A stretch of DNA of 64,000 bases from SHZI01 sp963802215 (GCA_963802215.1 CAWDHQ010000001.1:248001-312000); one strand, 5' to 3'. Positions 16,956 through 25,494 are shown, counted from the stretch's first letter. Notes: generated by a model from the letters alone, not told the origin. Translations and numbers: made by a program.

Positions 16956-17473
16956 GGACCAGGCCAGGCCTCAGCTGGTTGCTGGTGACGGTCGCCGTGA
17001 TCGTCATCGACCAGTACACGAAGCGGCTGATTACCGCGAGGTTCGAGCTCCTCGACCGCGTGGCCGTCATGCCGTACTTCGACCTGGTCCGGCTGCACAA
17101 CACCGGGGCAGCCTTCAGCTTCCTCGCGAATGCATCGGGCTGGCAGAACTGGTTCTTCACCGGCGTCGCCCTGCTCGTCAGCGTGCTGATCCTCTGGTGG
17201 TTCTTCAGGCAGCCGCCGGACCGCGTCGTGGTGCCGCTGGGGCTGGTGCTCGTCCTCGGGGGCGCCATCGGCAACCTCATCGACCGCATCCAGCAGGGCT
17301 ACGTGGTGGACTTCTTCCTCTTCTACTACGACCGCTGGTCGTTTCCCGCCTTCAATGTTGCCGATTCGGCGATCACGGTCGGGGTGATGCTGCTGCTGTT
17401 CGACGGCTTCTTCCTGGAGGGCCGGCGACCGGAGGATGCGGGCGACGGGGTCAGCGCCAGCAACGGGAAGTGA
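16952..17473 (+). CDS. lspA: Lipoprotein signal peptidase (signal peptidase II)
   Basis: This 173-residue inner-membrane aspartyl peptidase has four helices and removes signal peptides from prolipoproteins. The catalytic Asp residues lie in GAIGNLIDRI and FNVADSAITVG, and the conserved HNTGAAFSFLA is present. It is coupled to ileS by a 4-base overlap. Its last 23 bases overlap the 3' end of the convergent pilE. The fkpB and ispH genes that often follow lspA before the pilin genes are absent. Confidence 0.97.
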   Translation: MRTRPGLSWLLVTVAVIVIDQYTKRLITARFELLDRVAVMPYFDLVRLHNTGAAFSFLANASGWQNWFFTGVALLVSVLILWWFFRQPPDRVVVPLGLVLVLGGAIGNLIDRIQQGYVVDFFLFYYDRWSFPAFNVADSAITVGVMLLLFDGFFLEGRRPEDAGDGVSASNGK

Positions 17474-17918
17474 TCTCGGCGCCCTCCGCGCCGCCGGCGT
17501 CGCTGGCGCCCCGCATGCCGCTCTGGTCGATGCTGAAGGCCTGGCAATCGTCGTCGTCCCGCTGGGGCCCGGTGCCGGATGCGGTGGCGGTGACGGTGTA
17601 GCCGGCCGCGGCCCCGTCGGCCGCCGCTTCCACGGCGAGTTCGTAGAACCCCCGCTCGGTCCCCTGGATTCCCAGCCCGCCGGGCGGCGGGTCGCCGAGC
17701 TCGTCCGCCGTGGTCGCGTACCGCCGGTTCTGCAGGTAGAAGCGCTCCTGGGCCGCCGACACCCGGAGGAGGGCGCTCGTGGCATCCACCCGGTTGGCGC
17801 GCTGGACGTACTGGCGGTAGCCGGCGACGCTGGCGGTGGCCAGGATGCCCATGATCAGCACCACGATCATGAGTTCGATCAGGGTAAACCCGCGCGGGCG
17901 AGGGAGCCGCCCGCTAAT
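17451..17918 (-). CDS. pilE: Minor type IV pilin PilE, likely ATT start
   Basis: This is a minor pilin of the type IV pilus tip complex. The class III leader and helix read RPRG-FTLIELMIVVLIMGILATASVAGY, followed by the PilE pattern ATSALLRVSAAQERFYLQNRRYAT and a C-terminal Cys pair (DDCQ...SRCWR). The frame runs upstream to a TGA without any ATG, GTG or TTG before the cleavage glycine. An ATT at 17918-17916 lies seven bases after GAGGGG and overlaps the pilY1 stop (AATTAG), giving a 10-residue leader and 155 residues overall. The only ATG (17870) would remove the processing site. It is last in the minor-pilin operon. Confidence 0.85.
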   Translation of the reverse strand: MSGRLPRPRGFTLIELMIVVLIMGILATASVAGYRQYVQRANRVDATSALLRVSAAQERFYLQNRRYATTADELGDPPPGGLGIQGTERGFYELAVEAAADGAAAGYTVTATASGTGPQRDDDDCQAFSIDQSGMRGASDAGGAEGAEITSRCWR

Positions 17919-20900
17919 TGGCCTGCCCCTCGCGCTGGTACCAGTAGGTGCGTTTCACGGCGCCCTGCCGCAGGCGCAGTCGTTCCATTTCCTCCGGGGT
18001 CAGGCACTCCGTTCCCGCGCACACCACCGGGCCGGACTCCGTGCGATAGAGGCTGACGTCGGTCACCGGGATTCCCGTGCTGAGCGTCCTGAACCGGTCA
18101 TCCACGGTCAGGGGCTCGTCGACGGGGCTGTCGAAGTTGGTGCGGGGGCGGCCGTCGAAGACGCTGATCACGTACAGCCGGTTGATCCCGACGCCGCCGG
18201 TGCAGTCGGTGACGGTCGCACCCGGCGTGAAGGACGTGAAGAAAGTGACGTTGTCGAAGGTCACCGATTCGCCCAGTACCTTTTCCCCGGGTCCCTGTTC
18301 CAGGCGGAGTCGCCAGCCGGCGGTCTCGAACGGCAGCTCGGGCTCCGGGTCGTCGGTGATGTCGGCCAGCTGGTCCACGGTCACGGTCGGGCGTGCATCG
18401 TCCGGCTCCCCGGACACATCGAAGTCCCGGATCGAGAAGAAGGCCTCGTCGATGTCCGTGTCGAGGGGGTGGCCCCGGTAGCCCGAGCCAATGTTGATGA
18501 GGATCACGAGCCGGTTGTCCAGAATCGTCGGTACCACGTCGGGTGCTTCGTAGAAGCGGCGCAGGTCTTCCGTCGAGGGGGTGTCCGCGGCTGCTCCGCC
18601 CAGCGAGGCCAGGACCCGGCCGTTGACCAGCGTGTCACGGTCCTCGCCGTTGACGATGTCGAAACGCCAGACCTGGCCGCCCATGTCGCCCACGTAGAAG
18701 CGGTCCGCGAGCCCGTCGCCACTCAGGTCAAGCGGCTTGACCGGCGCGGGTATGGAATAGCTCATCGGCCCTGTAGGGCTGTTGTCCTCGTCGAGGATCA
18801 GGTCATGGGCGGCTGAATCGCCCGCGCTCCACAGGAGGGTGCCGTCCTCCACCTTCACCATGAAGATCGCGTTACCGCTGGCGTCCGGCCGGAAGTCCCG
18901 GACGTCCTGGCCCGGGTCATACCCGCCGCCGAAGACCGCCACGTCGATGATTTCGCTGCCGATCCGCACCCGGGTAGCCACGGGCGGCGACCAGGTCTGG
19001 CCCAGGTCGCCAAAGGCGGGGTCGGCGTCGTCCTCCGCCCGCAGCAGATCGGTGTCCCAGAGCAGCTCGGGCGGCCCTTCCTGGCTGGTCACGTCCAGGG
19101 CATAGACCGCATCGCCAGCCCGGCCCATGCCGAAGAGCAGGATCGCCCGCTCGCTTCCCGCAAGGCCCGGCTGACCGTCGTCGTTGAGGATGACGAGGTT
19201 GATCTCCCCGTCCAGCCCGTAACTCTTGCCAGCCGCCGCTTCGTTGCGGTAGAGCGGGTAGAGCCCGTTCAGCAGGCGCCCCGGGATGAACGCCCAGCGC
19301 TCCACGCCCGTCTCCGCGTCGAACGCGTGCAGGAAGCCGTCATTGGTGGCCAGGAACACGGACGCCTCCGGGGCATCCGCCGTCCCTCCATAGGTCACGG
19401 TCAGGGGCTGGACGTGGAAGGGATCGCCCATGTCGTTCCGGGGCTCCACGGCATCACCGTCCTGGTCCACGTCCCGCACGTCCCGGCCGAGCGCCCAGTT
19501 GATGACGTCATCCCGCTCATCGACCGGAACGGCCGACAGTTCCGCGCGGACGTCGTCGTTGCCGGTGTCGAGCGGGACCAGGTCCATCCCGCCCAGGTTC
19601 GTGAGCACCGTCCGGGCGGACGGAATCGGCAACTGGCTGGCCGTGCCGCCGTCGCCGACCCGGTTGCCGTCCGGCAGGTCGGACCAGAAGCTGAATGCAT
19701 CCGGGGCGAAGAGCCCGGTGGCCGGATCGATCACGGGGTTGCCGTCCTGGCCCACGAGCACGCCATCGTCGAGGCGGTACTTCTTCAGGTTGCCGAGCCA
19801 GCGCGCGGTCTCCGTGGGCTGGAAGACGGAGATGAAGACATCGCTCAGGTTCTGCGTGCGGTTGAAGGAATTCACCGGCACGGCCGGCGCCGCGAAGGTG
19901 CCCGTGTTGTCGAAGATGGACAGGACGATGCCGTTCAGCGCCGTGGCCAGCGTGGCCGTGTCATCGGCCGTGTGGTACTCGCCGCCGCCCCGGGCCGCGG
20001 TACTCACGAGCAGGGGGAAGTCCACCTCGAAGCCGATGGTGTGGGTCACCACGTTCTGGACGCCGGGCAGGGAGCCGTCCAGGTCCCTGCCCAGCAGGTA
20101 GGCGGCCACGTCGTCGAGGCACCGGCCTTCGCCGGTGCCGTCGCAGCCCGGGCCCACGACCGTCCCGAAGCCGGGGAGGGCGGCGATCTTGTCGTTGGCG
20201 CTGCTGTCATTGTTGGGCTGGCCGTCGGTGAGCAGGATGATGAAGTTCTTGCCGCAGGATTCCGTGATCGGCGAGAGGTAAAGAGGCGAATCGATGGAGT
20301 CGCCCACGCGGGATCCGGCCACGCTCAGGATCGACCCGTGGTTGCCGTAGTCGACGCCGGCCCCGCTGAACGCGAGCGCAGCCTCGTACAGGGTCTCTGA
20401 AAGTGGCGTGCTTCCCCCGGTCGTCAGCCCGTCCACGATCGCCATCACCGAATCCCGGGACGTCTCGATGTTGGTGACCGGGGCGACGACCGAGCCGCCT
20501 TCATTCCCGTTGAATCGCATCACGCCCACGTTCACGTCCCGGAGCCCGGTCATGAGGGCGTTGACGGCCTCCTTCACGACATCGATGCGCGACTTCTCGA
20601 CGGTCGGGGGGTTGCTGCGCCAGTTCAGCCAGTTGCCGTCGTAGACGGTGTACTGGGTGGTCCAGGCCGGCTCCGTCGCTTCGGTGGCGGACCAGGGGCC
20701 GTCGTCACCGTTCGCGGCGAAGTTTTCGCCAGTCGGGCCGTCGCCATCGACGCCCCGGTCGCTTTCGCACTCCAGGTCACCCGCCGGGCGGTCGGGGTCC
20801 ACGACGTCCCAGATCTCCCGGGCGGCATCCCAGACCAGGAGGAAGTCGGCGTAGTAACCCACGGCCTCCAGGGGCTGGCGGGACGCGTCACAGCGATTGA

Positions 20901-21210
20901 CCGACTTCGGCAGGACATTGGGGTTGTCGCAGGCAGGCAGGGCGGCGTTGGTGGAGAAGTACAGGGCGTCACTGTCGTAGCAGCCCGGGAAGGTGGTGCC
21001 GGAGTCGAAAGGGGCCTGGGTCGCGACCAGGGTGTCCATGCTGCCGGACGTGTCGATGACGAAGAGGATGTTGGCCCGGGTGGCGCTGGCGTCCGGGTCA
21101 CTGAGGAAGAGCTCGGAATCATCCGCGCGGACGCCGGGCGCCAGCAGGGCCGGCACCAGCAGCGCCAGCGCCAGCGCGAAGAGGTGACGTGACCAGTGAC
21201 GAGTGCTCAT
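17914..21210 (-). CDS. pilY1: Type IV pilus tip adhesin PilY1
   Basis: This 1098-residue secreted protein carries a signal peptide (ending about residue 29), then a von Willebrand A-type domain with a DTSGS metal-site motif at residues 53-57. The C-terminal PilY1 beta-propeller domain has Asp-rich calcium-like loops such as DVDQDGDAVEP and DLSGDGLADRFYVGDMGG. PilY1 caps the pilus, promotes extension and takes part in adhesion and surface sensing. The ATG at 21210 overlaps the upstream stop by four bases; a longer upstream frame is not conserved. The gene lies in the expected place between pilX and pilE. Confidence 0.95.
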   Translation of the reverse strand: MSTRHWSRHLFALALALLVPALLAPGVRADDSELFLSDPDASATRANILFVIDTSGSMDTLVATQAPFDSGTTFPGCYDSDALYFSTNAALPACDNPNVLPKSVNRCDASRQPLEAVGYYADFLLVWDAAREIWDVVDPDRPAGDLECESDRGVDGDGPTGENFAANGDDGPWSATEATEPAWTTQYTVYDGNWLNWRSNPPTVEKSRIDVVKEAVNALMTGLRDVNVGVMRFNGNEGGSVVAPVTNIETSRDSVMAIVDGLTTGGSTPLSETLYEAALAFSGAGVDYGNHGSILSVAGSRVGDSIDSPLYLSPITESCGKNFIILLTDGQPNNDSSANDKIAALPGFGTVVGPGCDGTGEGRCLDDVAAYLLGRDLDGSLPGVQNVVTHTIGFEVDFPLLVSTAARGGGEYHTADDTATLATALNGIVLSIFDNTGTFAAPAVPVNSFNRTQNLSDVFISVFQPTETARWLGNLKKYRLDDGVLVGQDGNPVIDPATGLFAPDAFSFWSDLPDGNRVGDGGTASQLPIPSARTVLTNLGGMDLVPLDTGNDDVRAELSAVPVDERDDVINWALGRDVRDVDQDGDAVEPRNDMGDPFHVQPLTVTYGGTADAPEASVFLATNDGFLHAFDAETGVERWAFIPGRLLNGLYPLYRNEAAAGKSYGLDGEINLVILNDDGQPGLAGSERAILLFGMGRAGDAVYALDVTSQEGPPELLWDTDLLRAEDDADPAFGDLGQTWSPPVATRVRIGSEIIDVAVFGGGYDPGQDVRDFRPDASGNAIFMVKVEDGTLLWSAGDSAAHDLILDEDNSPTGPMSYSIPAPVKPLDLSGDGLADRFYVGDMGGQVWRFDIVNGEDRDTLVNGRVLASLGGAAADTPSTEDLRRFYEAPDVVPTILDNRLVILINIGSGYRGHPLDTDIDEAFFSIRDFDVSGEPDDARPTVTVDQLADITDDPEPELPFETAGWRLRLEQGPGEKVLGESVTFDNVTFFTSFTPGATVTDCTGGVGINRLYVISVFDGRPRTNFDSPVDEPLTVDDRFRTLSTGIPVTDVSLYRTESGPVVCAGTECLTPEEMERLRLRQGAVKRTYWYQREGQAN

Positions 21211-21614
21211 CGACGGGTCACCGGGGCTGGTGCGTCCAGCACGATGCGTTTCACGCGACGGGTCTGGGGCTCGTAGTAGATGTACACCAGCGTCGCGGGG
21301 TTGGCGGCGGAGGCGCGAAACGCGGCCAGCACGGCGGACTGGCCGGCGGGTTGCCGGGTCCCGGGCCGGTCGAACCAGGTCGTGGCGGCGGTGACCCGCA
21401 GGACCACCGGGCGACAGTCCCTGCAGGGCCGCACGGTCAGGTTGCCCTCGGGCTTGCCGGGCAGCACGACCTGGTGGCGGCTGAGCTCGTAGGCCTGCTC
21501 GATGGTGCGCAGTGTGGCGCCGGCGGGTAGTGCGGTGCCCAGCAGCAGGGCCGCAACCAGGACGGCAGCCAGGGCCGCGACGCCAGTGTGCGCTGATCCG
21601 GAGCGGGTGCTCAT
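21207..21614 (-). CDS. Small exported protein of unknown function within the pilin operon
   Basis: This 135-residue protein has an N-terminal signal or anchor helix (VAALAAVLVAALLLGTALPAGA) and a mature part with a single CRDC pair (PCRDCRPVVLRV) and a WF/YIYYEP beta-rich pattern. I do not recognise the family. Its start overlaps the pilX stop and its stop overlaps the pilY1 start, each as ATGA, so it is made together with both. In Pseudomonas a small gene (pilY2) lies after pilY1; here the position is before pilY1. It could be an assembly or disulphide-related factor for PilY1, which is inference from position. Confidence 0.8.
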   Translation of the reverse strand: MSTRSGSAHTGVAALAAVLVAALLLGTALPAGATLRTIEQAYELSRHQVVLPGKPEGNLTVRPCRDCRPVVLRVTAATTWFDRPGTRQPAGQSAVLAAFRASAANPATLVYIYYEPQTRRVKRIVLDAPAPVTRR

Positions 21615-22078
21615 CGGCCGGAAGCCCCCGTGATCGCGTAGCCCTGGACGAGGCTGGCGCGTGCATCCCGCGCGTCGGTCTGGCCGGTGGACGTCACCTC
21701 GTAGTTGTAGGCGGGAAAGCGCGGAAAGGTATTGCCCAGCGTGACGGACTCGCCCCGGTAGCAGACCTCGGTGACGTAGCGGCCACCCAGCTCGGGAACG
21801 TCCACCGCCGGATCGGCCACGGCATCGGGACAGTCGCCGGCGCCCACCGGTTCGTTCCCGCGCACCACCGCATCGATGCCGTTCTGGGCGAGCCGGAAGG
21901 CGTTCTCCCGGAACTGGGCATTGCCCGCCATCAGCAGTTCGAGGCTGGCGGTGCGCATGGTGGAGACCGCGAGCACGGTCAGGACCATGAGCAGGATGAG
22001 GCTGACGATCAGCGCCGCGCCGGTCTGGCGCCGGCCGCGTCGGCCTGGCAGGACTGCTGCCCGTGGAATTGCGGCCAT
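21611..22078 (-). CDS. pilX: Minor pilin-like assembly protein PilX
   Basis: This 155-residue protein has a basic N-terminus and the PilX helix TGAALIVSLILLMVLTVLAVSTMRTASLE, followed by a region with RLAQNGIDAVVRGNEP. As usual for PilX, the +5 Glu is absent. In family members it belongs to the priming complex that starts pilus assembly and carries PilY1 to the tip. The start is the ATG at 22078, directly after the pilW stop. Confidence 0.88.
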   Translation of the reverse strand: MAAIPRAAVLPGRRGRRQTGAALIVSLILLMVLTVLAVSTMRTASLELLMAGNAQFRENAFRLAQNGIDAVVRGNEPVGAGDCPDAVADPAVDVPELGGRYVTEVCYRGESVTLGNTFPRFPAYNYEVTSTGQTDARDARASLVQGYAITGASGR

Positions 22079-23059
22079 CTAGGCGCCCTCGTTGTTCAGG
22101 AAGATGGTCTTGGAGATCTGCAGGCGGCGGTACGAGGACGGATAGCCGTCCGACCCGGCCACCAGGTCGCCCAGATCGGCGTCCGGCGTGGCGTAGCTCT
22201 GCTGGTCCACCCAGGCCCGGTCGTCGGCGGGCGTGGCAACCAGCAGCCAGAGGCGCACGGCGACGACCTGGCCGTCCGGGTCGAAGCCCGCGGCGTCGAC
22301 CGTCACGAGCGGGTGATCGCCGTCCACGTAACGATCCACGTCCCCGTCCCGGTCGGTGTCCACGCCGAGCTGCACCTGCAGGTTCTCGACGCCGGGGATC
22401 ACCTCCTGGTCGACGAAGTCGCCGTCCGCCCCGAGGGTCAGCCGCCGCAGCGAGGGCAGGGACGAGTCGAAGCTGGATTCGTCGCTGACGTAGTAGGCAT
22501 TGACGGTCACGTTGTGGGTGCTGGCGTCCGCGCCCAGGGGCTCGATGCCGTTGTTGAACAGCCGGCCTTCCGTGAGGGTGGTCTGCACCTGCAGGCGGCT
22601 GGCTTCCGCCGCGGGCTCCACGTTGCCCTGCCAGGGCTCCGCGTGCCGGACCACCAGCACGTCGCTGCCGTCCCGTGGCGCGTCGTTGAAGGCGGGGCAA
22701 CCGGTGAGGTCGTAGCTGTCGTCGGCCCGGACTTCGACGGCCGCGGAAAGGTCCTCCAGCGCCCAGTCAACGGCGGCACCACCGCAGCTCGCCGCCAGGC
22801 CGCCGTCGTCGATCAGCGCCGGCTCCGCATTCAGTCCCCAGTAGCGGGCGAGCCGGATGTCCGGCTCCAGCGTGTCGAGAGCGAAGCGCGCGGTCTCCTG
22901 CAGCCGGGCCAGGCTGTCGCTGGCCCGGTAGGTGTTCTTGCTCTGGCTGTACACGTACAGCGCGCCGCCGATGAGGAAGAGGCCGATCGCCATCGCGACG
23001 GTGAGTTCGACCAGGGTCATGCCCCGCTGGGCTCCGGCTATTCTCGGGGCTGTTCTCAT
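22079..23059 (-). CDS. pilW: Minor pilin PilW
   Basis: This 326-residue minor pilin starts with the leader AGAQRG-MTLVELTVAMAIGLFLIGGALYVYSQSKNTYR. A long C-terminal domain typical of PilW follows, with LARLQETARFALDTLEPDIRLARYWG near residue 50. It forms the tip priming complex with PilV, PilX and FimU. Its start overlaps the pilV stop by four bases. Confidence 0.92.
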   Translation of the reverse strand: MRTAPRIAGAQRGMTLVELTVAMAIGLFLIGGALYVYSQSKNTYRASDSLARLQETARFALDTLEPDIRLARYWGLNAEPALIDDGGLAASCGGAAVDWALEDLSAAVEVRADDSYDLTGCPAFNDAPRDGSDVLVVRHAEPWQGNVEPAAEASRLQVQTTLTEGRLFNNGIEPLGADASTHNVTVNAYYVSDESSFDSSLPSLRRLTLGADGDFVDQEVIPGVENLQVQLGVDTDRDGDVDRYVDGDHPLVTVDAAGFDPDGQVVAVRLWLLVATPADDRAWVDQQSYATPDADLGDLVAGSDGYPSSYRRLQISKTIFLNNEGA

Positions 23060-23520
23060 GGCTGCATCATCAGCGTGTAGGTGGCGGGTTCTTCCTGCCC
23101 GATCTCGGGCCAGGCCACCGTGATCGTGTAGGTGGCCGGGATCGCCCCGTCGATGGCCACTTCGCCCGAGGCGCCCTCCGGCAGCTGCGTCGTCAACCGG
23201 GTGCTCCAGTCGAGCCAGTCGTCGGCGGCGAGTTCGGCGGCCGTGCAGTCCACGGGGCCGTTCACGCAGCCCGAATCGGCGCCCGGCCCCGTACCCGCGT
23301 AGGCGAGCCCGGCGTTCCGGTTGGCCCGGATCCGGTCCGCCATGTCGGCGGCCAGGGTGATGGCGGTGGTGCGGTAGAGCGCCGTGCGGCCCGCCCGCAT
23401 GCCCTCCAGGTAGAGCGCGGCGATGCCCAGCATGCCCACGGACATGACCACGAGGGCCACCAGCACCTCGACCAGGGTGAAGCCCTTCTGCCCGGGGCTG
23501 AGTTGGGGTTCAGCAGCCAC
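23056..23520 (-). CDS. pilV: Minor pilin PilV
   Basis: This 154-residue pilin has the leader SPGQKG-FTLVEVLVALVVMSVGMLGIAALYLEG and the conserved ALYRTTAITLAADMADRIRANR found in PilV proteins. The GTG at 23520, preceded by an AGGA site, gives a 14-residue leader. An upstream continuation is only a read-through into the previous gene. It overlaps the preceding FimT-type gene by 11 bases. Confidence 0.9.
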   Translation of the reverse strand: MAAEPQLSPGQKGFTLVEVLVALVVMSVGMLGIAALYLEGMRAGRTALYRTTAITLAADMADRIRANRNAGLAYAGTGPGADSGCVNGPVDCTAAELAADDWLDWSTRLTTQLPEGASGEVAIDGAIPATYTITVAWPEIGQEEPATYTLMMQP

Positions 23521-24127
23521 CGAGGGGATTCCTGCCGGACTGTATGTCGTCCCGCGTGCGCACCAGCTGCTGCCGGCCCAGGGGCGAGATCTGTATCCAC
23601 CGGCCCGCGGCGATGCCCGCGCCGGTGTCCACGTCGCCCCGGCGATCGCAGATCTGGATGTCGTAGTTCGTGAAGGGCGCGTCGGGATCGATGCGGAGGC
23701 TGCCCGCATCCGTGAAACCGAGTCCGGCGTCCGTGGTGGTGACACCGTCCCTCAGTTCCGGGTGGAGCGCGCCGTGGCGTTGCAGGATCACGTCGTCCGC
23801 ACTGATGGCCCCGTCGGCGTTGCGGTCGACGAACACGGTCCAGCCGAGGGCCAGGTTGCCGCCGTCGACGCAGGCGCCGGCGCCATCGGGCGTGGGGCAG
23901 AGTGAAACCGGCGCACGGCGCATCAGCGCCTCGCTGCGGGCCCCGTGCAGGCTCGTCACCACGTCGTTGGTGGCGCTGCTCATCCGCTGGTTCGCCGCCA
24001 TGGTGGTGAACAGGGGCACGCCGAGGCCGAGGGCGATGGCCGCAACGACCAGTGCCACCATGAGCTCAATGAGGCTGAAGCCCCGTTGCCGTTCGTCTTG
24101 TTGTTCTTGTTGTTCGGGGGTACGCAC
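23510..24127 (-). CDS. fimU: GspH/FimT-type minor pilin (FimU position)
   Basis: This 205-residue minor pilin has the leader ERQRG-FSLIELMVALVVAAIALGLGVPLF and a GspH/FimT fold signature: LHGARSEALMRRAPVSLCP, WTVFVDRNADG and a C-terminal DIQICDRRG...GGC. It starts at a GTG (24127) with no clear ribosome site. Position directly before pilV corresponds to fimU of Pseudomonas. The symbol is given by position, since FimT and FimU cannot be told apart with confidence from sequence alone. Confidence 0.85.
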   Translation of the reverse strand: MRTPEQQEQQDERQRGFSLIELMVALVVAAIALGLGVPLFTTMAANQRMSSATNDVVTSLHGARSEALMRRAPVSLCPTPDGAGACVDGGNLALGWTVFVDRNADGAISADDVILQRHGALHPELRDGVTTTDAGLGFTDAGSLRIDPDAPFTNYDIQICDRRGDVDTGAGIAAGRWIQISPLGRQQLVRTRDDIQSGRNPLGGC

Positions 24128-24254
24128 CGCAGCCGCCGGTCATGAGAAACGTCAACGGTTGCTATCGTGCCGCGATCCGCTCCGGTGCAGGGCGTTGGCC
24201 GATAGCCGGTTGGATGCCGGGGATGATCAGGGATTCCGGTGAACATTCAGTTTC

Positions 24255-24794
24255 TTAGCCCGGACAGCTCAATGCGCCGTCAGCAGCTGCCGCGGAGGTG
24301 GCGCGGGGCCTGCCGGTGTAGCTCACGATGACGGCCCGGGCCCGGGCGCTGCCCCGCCGGTCGCAGAACGTGAGGGTGCCGTTCACGGACCGGGACCAGG
24401 GCCGGAAGACGAAGGCCCGGCGATTAGCCCGCACGGCCGCGAGCGGGAAGGCGGGTTCCGACTGGAGGATCGGTTCCCCGGGGTCCACCCGGGGCGGGTC
24501 GTCCCGGTCCCGGTTGATGAACACGATCAGGCCGTTGTTCCAGCCGCCTTCGTGGGCGCATTGCCGGCCGGACGGGCTCCGGCACACCACCACGTCGGCG
24601 CCGGACTTCAGGGCCTCGTGCCGTGCGACATGCATGCCGTGCACCACGCGATTGACCGCTGCCGTCAGGCGCGCATCGAGGGCCAGGGTGGTGAACGCGG
24701 GCACGGCCAGGGCCAGCAGGACGGCGACGACCGCCAGCGAGACCAGCATTTCGAGCAGCGTGTAACCCGCGGTGCGAGGCATGGGGCAGGACAT
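24255..24794 (-). CDS. fimT: GspH/FimT-type minor pilin (FimT position)
   Basis: This pilin of about 179 residues has the leader PRTAG-YTLLEMLVSLAVVAVLLALAVPAF. The same fold signature as its downstream paralogue follows (MHVARHEALKSGADVVVCRS, GLIVFINRDRDDPP, LTFCDRRG...LSCPG). Starts at 24794 and 24782 are both possible; neither has a strong ribosome site. It heads the minor-pilin operon and is separated from the next gene by 127 bases. FimT proteins in competent bacteria can bind incoming DNA; whether this one does is not shown by sequence. Confidence 0.83.
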   Translation of the reverse strand: MSCPMPRTAGYTLLEMLVSLAVVAVLLALAVPAFTTLALDARLTAAVNRVVHGMHVARHEALKSGADVVVCRSPSGRQCAHEGGWNNGLIVFINRDRDDPPRVDPGEPILQSEPAFPLAAVRANRRAFVFRPWSRSVNGTLTFCDRRGSARARAVIVSYTGRPRATSAAAADGALSCPG

Positions 24795-24898
24795 CGTGGC
24801 GGCGTCGAGGCGGGGTACCTTAGGCTCCGCCGGCGCGTGCGGCCAGCGCACAATCCGGCCTTACCGTGGAGTTTCCGGAGTTGCGCTAGAATTCCCGC

Positions 24899-25306
24899 AT
24901 GACCTTGCGGGCCGATGTCGAAGCCACGCTCCGGGCCCACCGGGTGCAGCCCACGCCCCAGCGGATCGAGGTGGGGATGCTGCTGCTCGCCGGACCCTGC
25001 CACGTGTCGGCCGACCAGATCCTCCAGGCCCTGCGCCGGGCCGGCAGCCGCATCTCGAAGGCGACCGTCTACAACACCCTCAAGGTGTTCTCGCGGGCGG
25101 GGATCATCCAGGAGGTGGCCGTGGACCCGAACCGGGTGGTCTATGACTCCACCACCACGCGCCACCACCATTTCCTGGACGAGGACACCGGCGAACTCAC
25201 GGACATCGATCCCCGGGACGTCGAGTTGCCACGCCTGCCCCGGCTGCCCGAGGGCGCCCGGGCCACGAGCATGGAACTGATCATCCGCATCCGCCGCCGG
25301 CCGTAG
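24899..25306 (+). CDS. Fur/Irr-like transcriptional regulator lacking zinc cysteines
   Basis: This 135-residue Fur-superfamily protein has the winged helix (PTPQRIEVGMLLL, SKATVYNTLKVFSRAGII) and an Irr-like regulatory stretch, TTRHHHFLDEDTGELTDID. The CxxC pairs that bind structural zinc in Fur are absent; the only Cys is in GPCHVSAD. This fits the iron- or haem-responsive Irr branch better than Fur itself. A TAGAAT box ends six bases before the ATG and no ribosome site is near, so the transcript may be leaderless. Its TAG stop is provided by a GTAGGAGCG repeat. It is divergent from the pilin operon. Confidence 0.85.
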   Translation: MTLRADVEATLRAHRVQPTPQRIEVGMLLLAGPCHVSADQILQALRRAGSRISKATVYNTLKVFSRAGIIQEVAVDPNRVVYDSTTTRHHHFLDEDTGELTDIDPRDVELPRLPRLPEGARATSMELIIRIRRRP

Positions 25307-25360
25307 GAGCGCCGACCGGCGCGACCGGGTGTTTGCCGTCGCGCCTGAAGGCGCTCCTAC
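25303..25360. repeat. GTAGGAGCG palindromic element, copy 2
   Basis: The element starts GTAGGAGCGCCGACC and ends GAAGGCGCTCCTAC, with complementary ends and a variable middle. Its first bases supply the stop codon of the Fur-like gene. Confidence 0.85.
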
Positions 25361-25366
25361 CCGCGT

Positions 25367-25395
25367 TTGATGGGCCGGTGTCGATTCCCTATACT
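25367..25395 (+). promoter_or_regulatory. Sigma-70 promoter for tRNA-Thr
   Basis: TTGATG (25367-25372), a 17-base spacer and TATACT (25390-25395) lie 11 bases before the tRNA 5' end. The spacing is ideal for a stable-RNA promoter. Confidence 0.75.
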
Positions 25396-25406
25396 TCCGC
25401 GCGGTT

Positions 25407-25482
25407 GCCGGGGTAGCTCAGTTGGCAGAGCACCGCATTCGTAATGCGGGGGTCGGAGGTTCGACTCCTCTCCCCGGCACCA
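25407..25482 (+). tRNA. tRNA-Thr (anticodon CGT)
   Basis: This is a 76-base tRNA. The acceptor stem GCCGGGG pairs with CCCCGGC, with discriminator A and encoded CCA. The D-arm is AGCTCAGTTGGCAGAGC, the anticodon arm is CCGCA-TTCGTAA-TGCGG (anticodon CGT), and the T-arm contains GGTTCGACTCC. Confidence 0.97.
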
Positions 25483-25494
25483 GGTCTTGTCCGG

